DNA of 64,000 nt from Bifidobacterium moukalabense DSM 27321 (GTDB taxonomy: Bacteria > Actinomycetota > Actinomycetes > Actinomycetales > Bifidobacteriaceae). Below, piece by piece: positions 8,722-16,944 of the stretch. The translations under genes and the position numbers were made by a program. The stretch is taken from assembly GCF_000522505.1 (NCBI RefSeq), contig NZ_AZMV01000002.1:124177-188176 (forward strand), given 5' to 3'. Each line of letters begins with the position of its first letter. Positions within the stretch are counted from its first letter, which is position 1. The notes beneath the pieces were generated by a model that worked only from the letters and a program-made list of their open reading frames with translations, searched no databases and was not told the DNA's origin.

Positions 8722-9636
8722 CTATAGGCCGTTGTCCCACGAATCATGCCAGCTTAGTTCCGCGTGGCGCCCATCGATGACGATCGGCAGGGTGACCAGC
8801 TCGGAATTACCCAGATCCTCCGGATGCCAACGGTCGCCGATATACAGAAAGCGGCTTGCGTGCCACTGGTCGGCACCATCGAGCGGCACGATGATGTCGC
8901 ACTGGGACTGGTAGGTACGCGATCCCTCCGGCGTAAACGGCCTGAAATCGCTCCACGGACCGTGCAGGTCGGCGGCCGTGGCGAACATGTTGTCGTTGCA
9001 GTCCCAGCCGGTCAACTGTGAGCCGAACCAGAAGTAGACGCCGTCCTTTTTGATGAGGATCGGACTTTCGTAACCGGCCCAGTAATCAGTGCCGCGCAAG
9101 CAGACCACGTCTTCGCCGATCGACAGGTAATCGCCGGAAAGACGGTAGATGTGGGTGCCGTGCGGACGATCCTCGCTGATGATGTAGCCGGTGCCGTCCT
9201 CGTCCTGGAAGACGCCGATGTCACGCGACTCGTAACCGCGGAATTGCAGCGTGCTCAGGAATTCGAACGGGCCGGTCGGCGAATCGGCGACCGCCGTGCC
9301 GATATGCGCATACGTGTAGTCGTTTTCTCCGTCGACGTGCAGGTACATCACGTATTTGCCGGTTTCGGGGCAGCGCATGACCTTCGGCCGTTCGATAATA
9401 CGGCCCGGGCCGGTAATCGACCCCTCCTCGCCGACTTCCAGCACCGTGCCCTCATTCCTCCACGCCACGAAATCCGTGGTGGAATAGCAGGCGACGCCCT
9501 GAAAAAGGTTGCCGTCGTTCTTGATCTCGCCATACGCGTACCAGCGGTCGCCGAACCGCTGCACGCCGATGCCATGCAGTTGCGCGATGCTGCCGTCGGT
9601 GTCCGTGAACAGCTGGACGCCTTGCATTGTTGCCAT
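8722..9636 (-). CDS. GH43 protein, galactan 1,3-beta-galactosidase-like
   Basis: A 304-residue single-domain GH43 propeller without a signal peptide. The pattern HGIGVQRFGDRWYAYGE at the first blade, ERPKVMRCPETGKYVMYLHV in the second, ADSPTGPFEFL, and GYESRDIGVFQDEDGTGYI in the third is typical of the GH43 group that contains exo-beta-1,3-galactanases (subfamilies 24 and 34), not of classical arabinofuranosidases. AAGGA lies 6 bp before the ATG. It is the fourth gene of an operon that starts with a sugar-binding lipoprotein and two permeases, which suggests that it trims the imported glycan, perhaps a type II arabinogalactan fragment. Subfamily and substrate are inference. Confidence 0.82.
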   Translation of the reverse strand: MATMQGVQLFTDTDGSIAQLHGIGVQRFGDRWYAYGEIKNDGNLFQGVACYSTTDFVAWRNEGTVLEVGEEGSITGPGRIIERPKVMRCPETGKYVMYLHVDGENDYTYAHIGTAVADSPTGPFEFLSTLQFRGYESRDIGVFQDEDGTGYIISEDRPHGTHIYRLSGDYLSIGEDVVCLRGTDYWAGYESPILIKKDGVYFWFGSQLTGWDCNDNMFATAADLHGPWSDFRPFTPEGSRTYQSQCDIIVPLDGADQWHASRFLYIGDRWHPEDLGNSELVTLPIVIDGRHAELSWHDSWDNGL

Positions 9637-9678
9637 AGTGAATCCTTGTATTCGTAGTTGAAAATCGGTCTTAGTGCG

Positions 9679-10641
9679 TCAGCCCTTGACCGCGCCGATC
9701 ATGACGCCCTTGTTGAAGTATTTCTGCAGGAACGGGTAGATGACCAGCAGAGGCAAGGTGGAGACGATGATCACGCCATACTTGATTTGGTTGGCGAAGT
9801 CGCGCTGCTGAATCAGGTCCATGCCGCCGGAGTTCTGGCCGGTCATGCCGGTCTGATTGGCCAGCAGTATGGAACGAAGCACGTTCTGCAATGGCAGTTT
9901 GTCGTTGTCGCGGATATACACGAGGCCGGTGAAGAAGTCGTTCCAGTGACCCACAAAATAGTACAGTGCCAGCACCGCGAGAATGGCGGAGCTCAATGGC
10001 AGTACGATTTTCAGGAAATAGCCGAAGTAGCCGAGGCCGTCGATCTGAGCCGCGTCATGGAGGTCTTCGGGGATGGAGCTTTCGAAGAACGAGCGGGCGA
10101 TGATCAGGTTCCACACGCTCACGGCGCCCGGCAGAATGAACACCCACATGGAGTCCAGCAGGCCGAGCTGCTTGTACAGCAGGTAGCTCGGAATCAGGCC
10201 GCCGGAGAAGAACATGGTGAACGTCAATAGGAACAGGATCACGCGGCGCGGCTTGAATTCACGACGGGACAGCGCGAATGCGGCAGGAATGGTGACCAGC
10301 ATGTTAAGCGCGGTGCCCAGCACGGAATACACTATGGTGTTGCGGTAGCCGACCCAGATTCGGGAGTCGGCGAACACCTTGGCGTAGCCGCCGAAGCTCA
10401 TGCCTACCGGCAGGATGGAGACCTTGCCTTGGTTGACCATGGTCTGGTTGGATACGGAGGCGATGATGACGAACCAGATCGGGTAGATGATCGCCGCCAC
10501 GGTCAGCGCCAGCACCGTCCAGATGACGATGTCCACGATCCAGTCGGACACGGTTTTCTTCTGATGGACCTTCGGATTGAAAGGGATGTCGGCGGAGCTC
10601 ACTTTGGGAGCCGGGGACGGATTGGTTGCTGCGCTTGTCAT
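9679..10641 (-). CDS. CUT1 carbohydrate ABC transporter permease (LplC/YtcP-like)
   Basis: A 320-residue inner-membrane permease of a carbohydrate ABC importer. It has six hydrophobic helices, beginning at about residue 35 (IVIWTVLALTVAAIIYPIWF). The EAA loop that docks the ATPase reads DLHDAAQIDGLGYFGYF, and the C-terminus has the form NKGVMIGAVKG typical of the LplC/YtcP branch. GGAGGG lies 8 bp before the ATG. It follows the partner permease with a 17-bp gap and precedes the GH43 gene. No ATPase is encoded here; bifidobacterial CUT1 systems usually share a distant MsmK-type ATPase. Confidence 0.93.
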   Translation of the reverse strand: MTSAATNPSPAPKVSSADIPFNPKVHQKKTVSDWIVDIVIWTVLALTVAAIIYPIWFVIIASVSNQTMVNQGKVSILPVGMSFGGYAKVFADSRIWVGYRNTIVYSVLGTALNMLVTIPAAFALSRREFKPRRVILFLLTFTMFFSGGLIPSYLLYKQLGLLDSMWVFILPGAVSVWNLIIARSFFESSIPEDLHDAAQIDGLGYFGYFLKIVLPLSSAILAVLALYYFVGHWNDFFTGLVYIRDNDKLPLQNVLRSILLANQTGMTGQNSGGMDLIQQRDFANQIKYGVIIVSTLPLLVIYPFLQKYFNKGVMIGAVKG

Positions 10642-10658
10642 GATGTATCCCTCCAGCC

Positions 10659-11615
10659 TTAGAAGATGCTGGTATCGGACGCCCTCTTCGAAATGAAGTT
10701 GGCGAGCACCAGGAAGAAGAAGTTGACCACGGTGTTGAACAGGCCTATGGCCGTCGAGTAACTGAATTGGTTGCCCAGAATACCGATGCGGTAGGTGTAT
10801 GTGGAGATGACCTCTGATGCGGATAGGTTCATGGAGTTCTGCATCAGGAACACCTTCTCAAAGCCGACGTTGAGCACGGAGCCCATGTTCATGATCAGCA
10901 TGATGCCCACGGTCGGCAGAATCGTAGGAATATCGACGTATCGGATGAGCTGCAGTCGGCCTGCGCCGTCAATCTTCGCCGCCTCATAGAGCGCCAGATC
11001 GACGGAGCTCAACGCGGCCAGATAGATGATGCAATTCCAGCCCATGTGCTGCCAGACTTCGGTGATCCAGTAGATCGGCGTGAACAAGTCGGCCTTCGCC
11101 AACAGGTTGGTGTTCGGGAATAGCCGTCCGATCATGCCGGTATTCGGGGCAAGGAAGATGTTGATCATGGAGACGATCACCACCGTCGAGATGAAGTGCG
11201 GCATGTAGGTGACGGTCTGTACGAAGCTCTTGATCTTTGTGGATGCGATCTGGTTGATCAGCAGAGCCAGGATGATCGGCGCGATGAAGCCCATGACCAG
11301 CGTCCACAGGCTGATGCGCAGCGTGTTGGTCAGGATGTTGACGAACATGCCCGATTTGAAGAACTGGTTGAAGTATTTCATGCCGGCGAAGGTGCCGCCC
11401 ATCAGGCCCTTGGCCGGATCGAAGTTGTAGAAGGCCAGACGAAGGCCGTACATCGGCACGTATGCGAACAGGCCGACGAAGATGAGGGTAGGCAGCACCA
11501 TCAGCCACAATGCGCCGTACCTACGGAAATGACGGCCCAGACGCACCAATAGTGGCGCGCTACGGGCGGCCTGGATGTTGTCCACCACTTGACTCTGCTG
11601 ACTTACCGCAGACAT
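10659..11615 (-). CDS. CUT1 carbohydrate ABC transporter permease (LplB/YtbP-like)
   Basis: A 318-residue permease with six predicted helices. A cytoplasmic N-terminus containing RLGRHFRRYGALWLMVLP leads into the first helix, and the EAA loop reads LYEAAKIDGAGRLQLIRY. The pattern FYNFDPAKGLMGGTFAGMKY after helix 1 is characteristic of the LplB/YtbP branch, which imports large or complex oligosaccharides. AGGAG lies 7 bp before the ATG. It forms the membrane heterodimer with the permease at 9679-10641 and lies 102 bp downstream of the binding-protein gene, all on the minus strand. Confidence 0.93.
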   Translation of the reverse strand: MSAVSQQSQVVDNIQAARSAPLLVRLGRHFRRYGALWLMVLPTLIFVGLFAYVPMYGLRLAFYNFDPAKGLMGGTFAGMKYFNQFFKSGMFVNILTNTLRISLWTLVMGFIAPIILALLINQIASTKIKSFVQTVTYMPHFISTVVIVSMINIFLAPNTGMIGRLFPNTNLLAKADLFTPIYWITEVWQHMGWNCIIYLAALSSVDLALYEAAKIDGAGRLQLIRYVDIPTILPTVGIMLIMNMGSVLNVGFEKVFLMQNSMNLSASEVISTYTYRIGILGNQFSYSTAIGLFNTVVNFFFLVLANFISKRASDTSIF

Positions 11616-11717
11616 AGTTGCTCTCCTGTGAATTCCTGTATCGAAAACGGATCGGCCGGCGCCAACGCGAGACGAGAACCGTCGGGGCCGGCCGATTGGT
11701 GCAATGTCAGCGGCGAC

Positions 11718-13313
11718 CTACTTGGTGTAGGTGTCATACCACTTCTGCCAGATCTTGATGTTGTCCTGCAGACCAAGATTGTCGAGCTGCTTGCAGTAGG
11801 CGTCCCATTCGCCGTCCACACCGCCTTCGGACATCCAAGTGGCCGCTTTCTGCAGGGCCACGTTGAGGATCTGCGTATTGTTGTTGGCCAGCGTGGTGTT
11901 GTCGGTGGCGTCCGGGTTCACGTAGTCCGGAATGTAGTCCTTGACGTGGTCGTAGTGGCTGCGCTGTTCCTCGAAAGCCTTGTTGACCTCGAGGATGTCG
12001 TCGGCATTGGTGTCGCCCTCGATGGTGACGTCATCCGGGATCCAGCCCGCAAGACGGTCGGACAGGCCCGGGAACAGGTTGTCCTTGGTGAGCTTGCTGG
12101 TCTTGTCGGCATCGACGGTGTACTTGTGGTCGCCTTCGTCGGTGACGAGCTGGCCGAAAGAGCCGAGGAACTGCTGTACGGAGTACTTTTCGGAGTAAAG
12201 CAGATCGGCCACCTTCAGTGCGGCGTCCTTGTTGGCGGCGTTTGCGGAGACGGCGAGCTTGTTGCTTTCGAACTCGTTGGAGGAACCGTCCCATACGGTC
12301 TGATCCGCGGAGACACCCGGGGCGGACGGAACCGGCATGGCCACGTACTGGTCTTTCATGTCGCCGAAGTCGGAGAGCGACCATCCGAAGATCACGCCGG
12401 TCTTGGCGGTCTTGCCGTCGTTGGTCTGATCGGCGTAGTAGGCGTCGTCGGCCTTGGTGGCCCAGTCGGACGGAATGAGCCCTTCGGAGATGAGTTTGTT
12501 GTAGTACTTGATGACTTCTTTGTACTGGTCGGAGACAAGGAAGCTCTTGACCTTACCATTGTCCGCATAGTAGCCGGAGGTGGTGGCGCCCTTGTTGAAG
12601 CCGGTCGCGATGCCGGTGGAGTTGAGCAGCAGCATCGGGCTGTACCAGCCAAAGCCGCCGGTATCGAGCTTGCGGATATTCATCGGGATCTCATCCGCTT
12701 CGCCGTTGCCATTCGGGTCTTCGGTCTTGAAGGCCTTGAGCACGGTCTCAAGCTCATCCCAAGTGGTCGGGATCTCCAAGCCGAGCTTGTCGAGCCAGGA
12801 CTTGTTGATCATCATGTTCTGGCCGGATCCGGAGTAGGACTTGCCTCGAGACGAGGCAAGCACATACATGTGGCCTTCGGCGTCGGTGGTGAGCTTCTGC
12901 GCGTCGGGCTTTTGCTTGAAGAACGCCTTGACGTTGTCCATCTTGTCGAGGTCTTGGCTCAGATCTTCGAACAGGCTTGGGAACTGCGCCGCATCGGTGG
13001 GGCTGAAGGCTCGGATGTTGACGTCCGAGATCTGGCCGGCGCTCATGGAGGTGTTCTTCTGCTGGCCCCAGGCGTCGTCGTTCACTTCCTGCCATTCGAT
13101 CTTGCAATCGCAGTCGGCTTCGAGGTCCTTGGCCCACTGCATGTTGGCGATCTTGTCCTGATTGGTGTTCTTGACCACCAAGACGCTGACGATCGGTTTG
13201 CCGTCGGAAGTGGTGGTGGCCTTCTTCTCACCGCCACATGCCGAAAGCGAACTCAACATGGCGGCCGCACACAGTGTGGCACCAACCTTCACTGCATTAC
13301 CCTTCATTGTCAT
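11718..13313 (-). CDS. Extracellular sugar-binding lipoprotein (LplA-like, CUT1)
   Basis: A 531-residue solute-binding lipoprotein that captures the oligosaccharide for the two downstream permeases. A short positive N-terminus and hydrophobic stretch end in the lipobox LSAC at residues 23-26, with Cys26 the lipidated residue. The mature part resembles LplA-type binding proteins: length about 500, KSWLDKLGLEIPTTWDEL, and a repeated W-x-D-x-Y ending. The start at 13313 has AAAGGA 8 bp upstream; a longer in-frame extension to 13388 lacks one. It is the first gene of the operon, with a strong promoter (TTGACA, 17 bp, CATAAT) and a LacI-type operator just after the -10. By context the ligand is an arabinose-containing oligosaccharide; that is inference. 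Confidence 0.92.
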   Translation of the reverse strand: MTMKGNAVKVGATLCAAAMLSSLSACGGEKKATTTSDGKPIVSVLVVKNTNQDKIANMQWAKDLEADCDCKIEWQEVNDDAWGQQKNTSMSAGQISDVNIRAFSPTDAAQFPSLFEDLSQDLDKMDNVKAFFKQKPDAQKLTTDAEGHMYVLASSRGKSYSGSGQNMMINKSWLDKLGLEIPTTWDELETVLKAFKTEDPNGNGEADEIPMNIRKLDTGGFGWYSPMLLLNSTGIATGFNKGATTSGYYADNGKVKSFLVSDQYKEVIKYYNKLISEGLIPSDWATKADDAYYADQTNDGKTAKTGVIFGWSLSDFGDMKDQYVAMPVPSAPGVSADQTVWDGSSNEFESNKLAVSANAANKDAALKVADLLYSEKYSVQQFLGSFGQLVTDEGDHKYTVDADKTSKLTKDNLFPGLSDRLAGWIPDDVTIEGDTNADDILEVNKAFEEQRSHYDHVKDYIPDYVNPDATDNTTLANNNTQILNVALQKAATWMSEGGVDGEWDAYCKQLDNLGLQDNIKIWQKWYDTYTK

Positions 13314-13453
13314 TGATCCAGTCCTTTCCCTGGGTTGCATCCGATACGGAGCGCCATTTGCTCTTGGCAACAATACGATTCCCGCCAACGTCTCTGCTCG
13401 TTATGTGGGTTCCCTATGTCGCCGATATCGGGTTACGACTCCCTCCCTCGGTA

Positions 13454-13466
13454 AATCGTAACGATT
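13454..13466. promoter_or_regulatory. 13-bp palindromic operator at the binding-protein promoter
   Basis: AATCGTAACGATT has two ATCGT-containing arms around a central base. It sits immediately downstream of the -10 of the minus-strand promoter, where a repressor would cover the transcription start. The half-site is the same as in the operators at 8602 and 13607, so the divergent LacI protein is the likely ligand. Confidence 0.72.
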
Positions 13467-13468
13467 CG

Positions 13469-13497
13469 ATTATGCAGCAAAGAAAAACAGCTGTCAA
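13469..13497 (-). promoter_or_regulatory. Promoter of the binding-protein operon
   Basis: On the minus strand TTGACA (13497-13492) is followed after exactly 17 bp by CATAAT (13474-13469), close to the housekeeping consensus. It drives the leftward sugar-uptake operon and its start region overlaps the operator at 13454-13466. Confidence 0.75.
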
Positions 13498-13606
13498 ATC
13501 CGACGTTCGCCACGACACTCCGTGCACTTTTGTGCGAAAATCGATACATTAAGCCCTTAAGTAGCTTGTGTCGGCAAGCAAAAATCATCAAAAAAATCGT
13601 AGATTG

Positions 13607-13624
13607 AATCGTATCGATACGATT
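13607..13624. promoter_or_regulatory. 18-bp palindromic operator at the lacI-type gene promoter
   Basis: AATCGTATCGATACGATT is an exact palindrome. It covers the -35 position of a rightward promoter whose -10 is TACAAT (13642-13647), 46 bp before the LacI start codon. Its location fits autorepression. Confidence 0.7.
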
Positions 13625-13692
13625 TCTGGAACAATTTCTGCTACAATGAACCGTGCACAACGAACGTGCACATCTCACACGGGGAGCAACAT

Positions 13693-14754
13693 ATGGTAAC
13701 GCTGAAGGAAGTCGCGCAGAAAGCCGGTGTATCGCCATCCACGGCATCAGCCGCGATCAGGGGCATGGACATCGTCAGGCCCGACACCGCCAAGCGCGTG
13801 CTCGACACCGCGGCGAAACTCAACTACCAGATCAACATGTCAGCCCGCGCCCTGCGCTCCGGCCGCACCAACATCTACACGATGCTCATCCCCGATCTGG
13901 AGAACCAGTTCTACGCGAAACTGGCCAACGCGCTATCCAATGAACTGGCGGCACATGGCAAACGCCTCATCGTGCAGACCAACAATTTCAAGAAAGACAA
14001 GGAGCTCGAACAACTCGCGCAGATCAGCGCCTCCATGTGCGACGGCGTGTTCATCGCGTCCACGCACAACACCGGCCGCGAAATCCACGAAGCGCTGAAA
14101 ACCTTCCCCGCCTTGCTTTTCGACGACATGAGCCCCGACGAAGACGCCTACTACGACTCCATCGAAACCCCCAGCCAAGCCGGCATGCACGCGCTGATCC
14201 GGCATCTGGTGTCGCTTGGCCGCAAGCGTATCGGCATCGTCGGCACCTTTGCCGACAACGTGAAACCGGTCGGCAAAGGGTCACCCACGGAAATCGCATT
14301 CGCCATTCGCCAGAACCGCTACGACTTCGCCGCCCAGGCCATGCAAGCCTACGGATTGCCGGTCGACGATGCGTTCATCGTCTCCGACTGGAGCGTGAAT
14401 GCCGGCATCGAAACGGCACATCAACTAGTGAAGCAAGGTCTACGCTTCGACGCGCTCTGCTGCGCCAACGACGATCTGGCACTCGGTATCATCCGTGGCC
14501 TGCTGGAATGCGGCGTGCGTGTGCCGGAAGATGTGGCGGTCACCGGTTTCGACGGTATCGCCCCCGGATCGTTCACCACGCCGACGCTCACCACCATCAG
14601 TTCCGACTATCAAGGCATGGCGCAAACCGCCATCGACATGATGGAGTCGCAGGTCGAGCAGCCCGACGAACACACCATGCCACGGCGCATCATCGTCGGC
14701 TTCCAACTGCTGCAACGCGAATCAACGCTCGGTTTCGGGGCGGGAAAAGACTGA
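13693..14754 (+). CDS. LacI-family regulator of the arabinoside/glucuronide locus
   Basis: A complete 353-residue LacI/GalR repressor. Residues 2-24 form the helix-turn-helix (TLKEVAQKAGVSPSTASAAI) and the hinge is near 45-60 (MSARALRSGRTN). The effector domain follows, with ADNVKPVGKG, DALCCANDDLALGIIRG and DVAVTGFDG. The start at 13693 is preceded by GGGGAG at 7 bp. The gene is divergent from the sugar-uptake operon and followed by a beta-glucuronidase gene 115 bp downstream. Palindromes sharing ATCGT arms lie at its own promoter, at the divergent promoter and before the YesL-like gene, so it probably controls all three. The effector is unknown; arabinose-containing disaccharides are plausible. 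Confidence 0.92.
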   Translation: MVTLKEVAQKAGVSPSTASAAIRGMDIVRPDTAKRVLDTAAKLNYQINMSARALRSGRTNIYTMLIPDLENQFYAKLANALSNELAAHGKRLIVQTNNFKKDKELEQLAQISASMCDGVFIASTHNTGREIHEALKTFPALLFDDMSPDEDAYYDSIETPSQAGMHALIRHLVSLGRKRIGIVGTFADNVKPVGKGSPTEIAFAIRQNRYDFAAQAMQAYGLPVDDAFIVSDWSVNAGIETAHQLVKQGLRFDALCCANDDLALGIIRGLLECGVRVPEDVAVTGFDGIAPGSFTTPTLTTISSDYQGMAQTAIDMMESQVEQPDEHTMPRRIIVGFQLLQRESTLGFGAGKD

Positions 14755-14869
14755 CCGCACAGCACGTTTAAGGTAGGCTCGACGCAGATCTCATCAAAAC
14801 GTGCTTAGACGAACATATGAAGGGCAATGTCGATTGCCGATTCACACATGGTACGAAAGAAGGCATACG

Positions 14870-16849
14870 GTGCTGTATCCGCAATCCAATGATTCCCGAA
14901 TCGTATTCTCGCTTGACGGCGTATGGGACTTCCGTACGGCCGGCGAGGACTCATATCCCGCTGCATGGGCGGGCGCTCCGCTGCCCGAACCGGTGCCGAT
15001 GGCGGTGCCCGGCTCATACAACGACCAGAACGACGAGCTGAATCTACGCGCGCACTATGGCTGGGTGGTATACCAGCGTAGCTTCGCCGTGCCCTCGCGT
15101 CTGATGGCCGGCCAGCGCACGATGCTGCGTTTCGATGCGACCACGCACGCGGCCGACGTGTATGTGAACGGCCAACTGCTCGGTTCGCATTTCGGCGGAT
15201 TCCTGCCGTTCGAATTCGATGTGACGGACGTGTTGCGTTCCGGGGAGAACCTGCTGACCGTCGCCGTCGACAATCGCATCGGCTCCTCGACGCTACCGGT
15301 CGGCAACGATGCGGGCACCGCCTTCATGGGCTCCGACAATGCGAACGTACCGGCGGTGGCCGAAGCGAAGAAGCACGCACGGCGGCAGAACCTGCCGAAT
15401 TTCGATTTCTTCAATTTCGCCGGATTGAACCGTCATGTCGAACTGTATACGACGCCGGCTTCCGCATATATCGCGGATATCACGATGACGACCACGAGGC
15501 TCGTCGACGTCGCGGCCGACGCACGTACCGCGGCAAGCGCGGTGATTGCGTATGACGTGACACTTGATGGGACCGAATCCGATGACTCGGTTCCACCGTC
15601 CGAGCAAACCGTGATGTCCATGTCCGACTCCGCCGCATCGGACAATCAGGCCGTAACGGACAACGGACGACGGGTAAACATCGCCATACTCGACAGTGCC
15701 GGAACCGTCGTGGCCGGCATCACGGCCGGCTTCAGCCGCGAAGGCGACGGAAGCGTGAAAGCGAGCGGCGACATCGTCATCGAAAACGCGAGACTATGGA
15801 ATCCCGGCGCGGCGTATCTGTATACCGCAGTCGTGACGGTGTCGGCGGACGGGCCGGATGACGAATCGCACATCATCGACGAATACCGCCAACCCTTCGG
15901 CATCCGGTCGGTCGAAGTAAGCGGCACCCAATTCCTCATCAACGGCAAACCGTTCTATTTCAAGGGGTTCGGCAAGCATGAGGACAGCTATTTCCATGGC
16001 CGCGGCACCGACGACGTGCTTAATGTCAAAGACGTATCGCTGATTCACTGGCTGCACGCGAACTCGTTCCGCACCAGCCATTACCCGTATGCGGAAAGCA
16101 TGTATGATCTGTGCGACCGTGAGGGCATCGTAATCATCGATGAGGTGCCGGCGGTGGGCATGGGCTGGCCGCAGTACGCGAATCCGTTGGTGGCGGAACG
16201 GCATCGCGAGGCGATTCGGGATATGATCGCACGAGACAAGAACCATCCATGCGTGGTGATGTGGTCGATCGCGAACGAACCGGGATTGGACGGCGAGGGC
16301 GACAGGCCGCGGCTGGCATACGACTATTTCCGCCCATTGTACGAGCTGGCGCACGCCTGCGACCCGCAGAACAGGCCCGTTACGCTGGTATGCTGCCAGA
16401 ACGACTACTTGTCCGACATCACCGAGCGAACCATGGACGTGGTGTGCATCAACCGCTACTACGGCTGGTACAACCTGAGCGGCGACCTTGACGCGGCCTG
16501 CTACGCGCTCAACATCGAACTGGACTTCTGGGAGTCGATCGGCAAACCGGTCATGTTCACCGAATATGGCGCCGATACCATCGAGGGTATTCATGGCACG
16601 CATGGCGAGATGTTCAGCGAGGAATTCCAACGCGACTATTATGCACGCATCAATGCCGAAATCGACAAACGGCCATGGTTCGTCGGCGAACAACTCTGGA
16701 ATTTCGCCGATTTCGCGACGTTCCAAGGCATTATTCGCGTGGAGGGCAACCGCAAGGGCATCCTGACGCGCGACCGCCAGCCCAAGATGGCCGCACACTG
16801 GCTACGTGAACGCTGGAACGGCATTCCGGACTATGGCTATAAGGGCTGA
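14870..16849 (+). CDS. uidA: GH2 beta-glucuronidase
   Basis: A 659-residue beta-glucuronidase that releases glucuronic acid from beta-D-glucuronides in the cytoplasm. It aligns by eye with E. coli UidA along its whole length: an N-terminal jelly roll with AVPGSYNDQN, the acid/base Glu470 in SIANEPG, the nucleophile Glu565 in FTEYGADT, GEQLWNFADFAT, and the glucuronate-specific N-x-K motif at Asn627-Lys629. The loop between IIDEVPAVG and the NEP motif is far shorter than the loop 1 of E. coli, so it would fall among the No-Loop enzymes. About 40 extra residues rich in Ser and Asp (232-268) lie in the middle domain. GTG at 14870 is the start, with AAGG 6 bp upstream and the N-terminus matching UidA. 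It follows the LacI gene. Confidence 0.92.
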   Translation: MLYPQSNDSRIVFSLDGVWDFRTAGEDSYPAAWAGAPLPEPVPMAVPGSYNDQNDELNLRAHYGWVVYQRSFAVPSRLMAGQRTMLRFDATTHAADVYVNGQLLGSHFGGFLPFEFDVTDVLRSGENLLTVAVDNRIGSSTLPVGNDAGTAFMGSDNANVPAVAEAKKHARRQNLPNFDFFNFAGLNRHVELYTTPASAYIADITMTTTRLVDVAADARTAASAVIAYDVTLDGTESDDSVPPSEQTVMSMSDSAASDNQAVTDNGRRVNIAILDSAGTVVAGITAGFSREGDGSVKASGDIVIENARLWNPGAAYLYTAVVTVSADGPDDESHIIDEYRQPFGIRSVEVSGTQFLINGKPFYFKGFGKHEDSYFHGRGTDDVLNVKDVSLIHWLHANSFRTSHYPYAESMYDLCDREGIVIIDEVPAVGMGWPQYANPLVAERHREAIRDMIARDKNHPCVVMWSIANEPGLDGEGDRPRLAYDYFRPLYELAHACDPQNRPVTLVCCQNDYLSDITERTMDVVCINRYYGWYNLSGDLDAACYALNIELDFWESIGKPVMFTEYGADTIEGIHGTHGEMFSEEFQRDYYARINAEIDKRPWFVGEQLWNFADFATFQGIIRVEGNRKGILTRDRQPKMAAHWLRERWNGIPDYGYKG

Positions 16850-16856
16850 ACGGACG

Positions 16857-16889
16857 GGGTGGTTCCTCCAGCCATTGGAGGAACCACCC
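16857..16889. terminator. Bidirectional hairpin between uidA and the ABC exporter
   Basis: A perfect 14-bp stem, GGGTGGTTCCTCCA (16857-16870) with its complement (16876-16889), and a 5-base loop lie between two convergent genes. No T run follows. Its symmetry and place suggest that it ends transcription from both sides. Confidence 0.65.
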
Positions 16890-16944
16890 GCCTAGCGGCC
16901 CGCCAGCGCCCGAATACCTCCAGCGGCCGGCAAATTCGCTCCGC

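Noticed and set aside
11589..13316. Plus-strand open frame of 575 codons opposite the sugar-binding protein gene
   Set aside because: Same composition effect; the minus-strand protein has a lipobox and family motifs.
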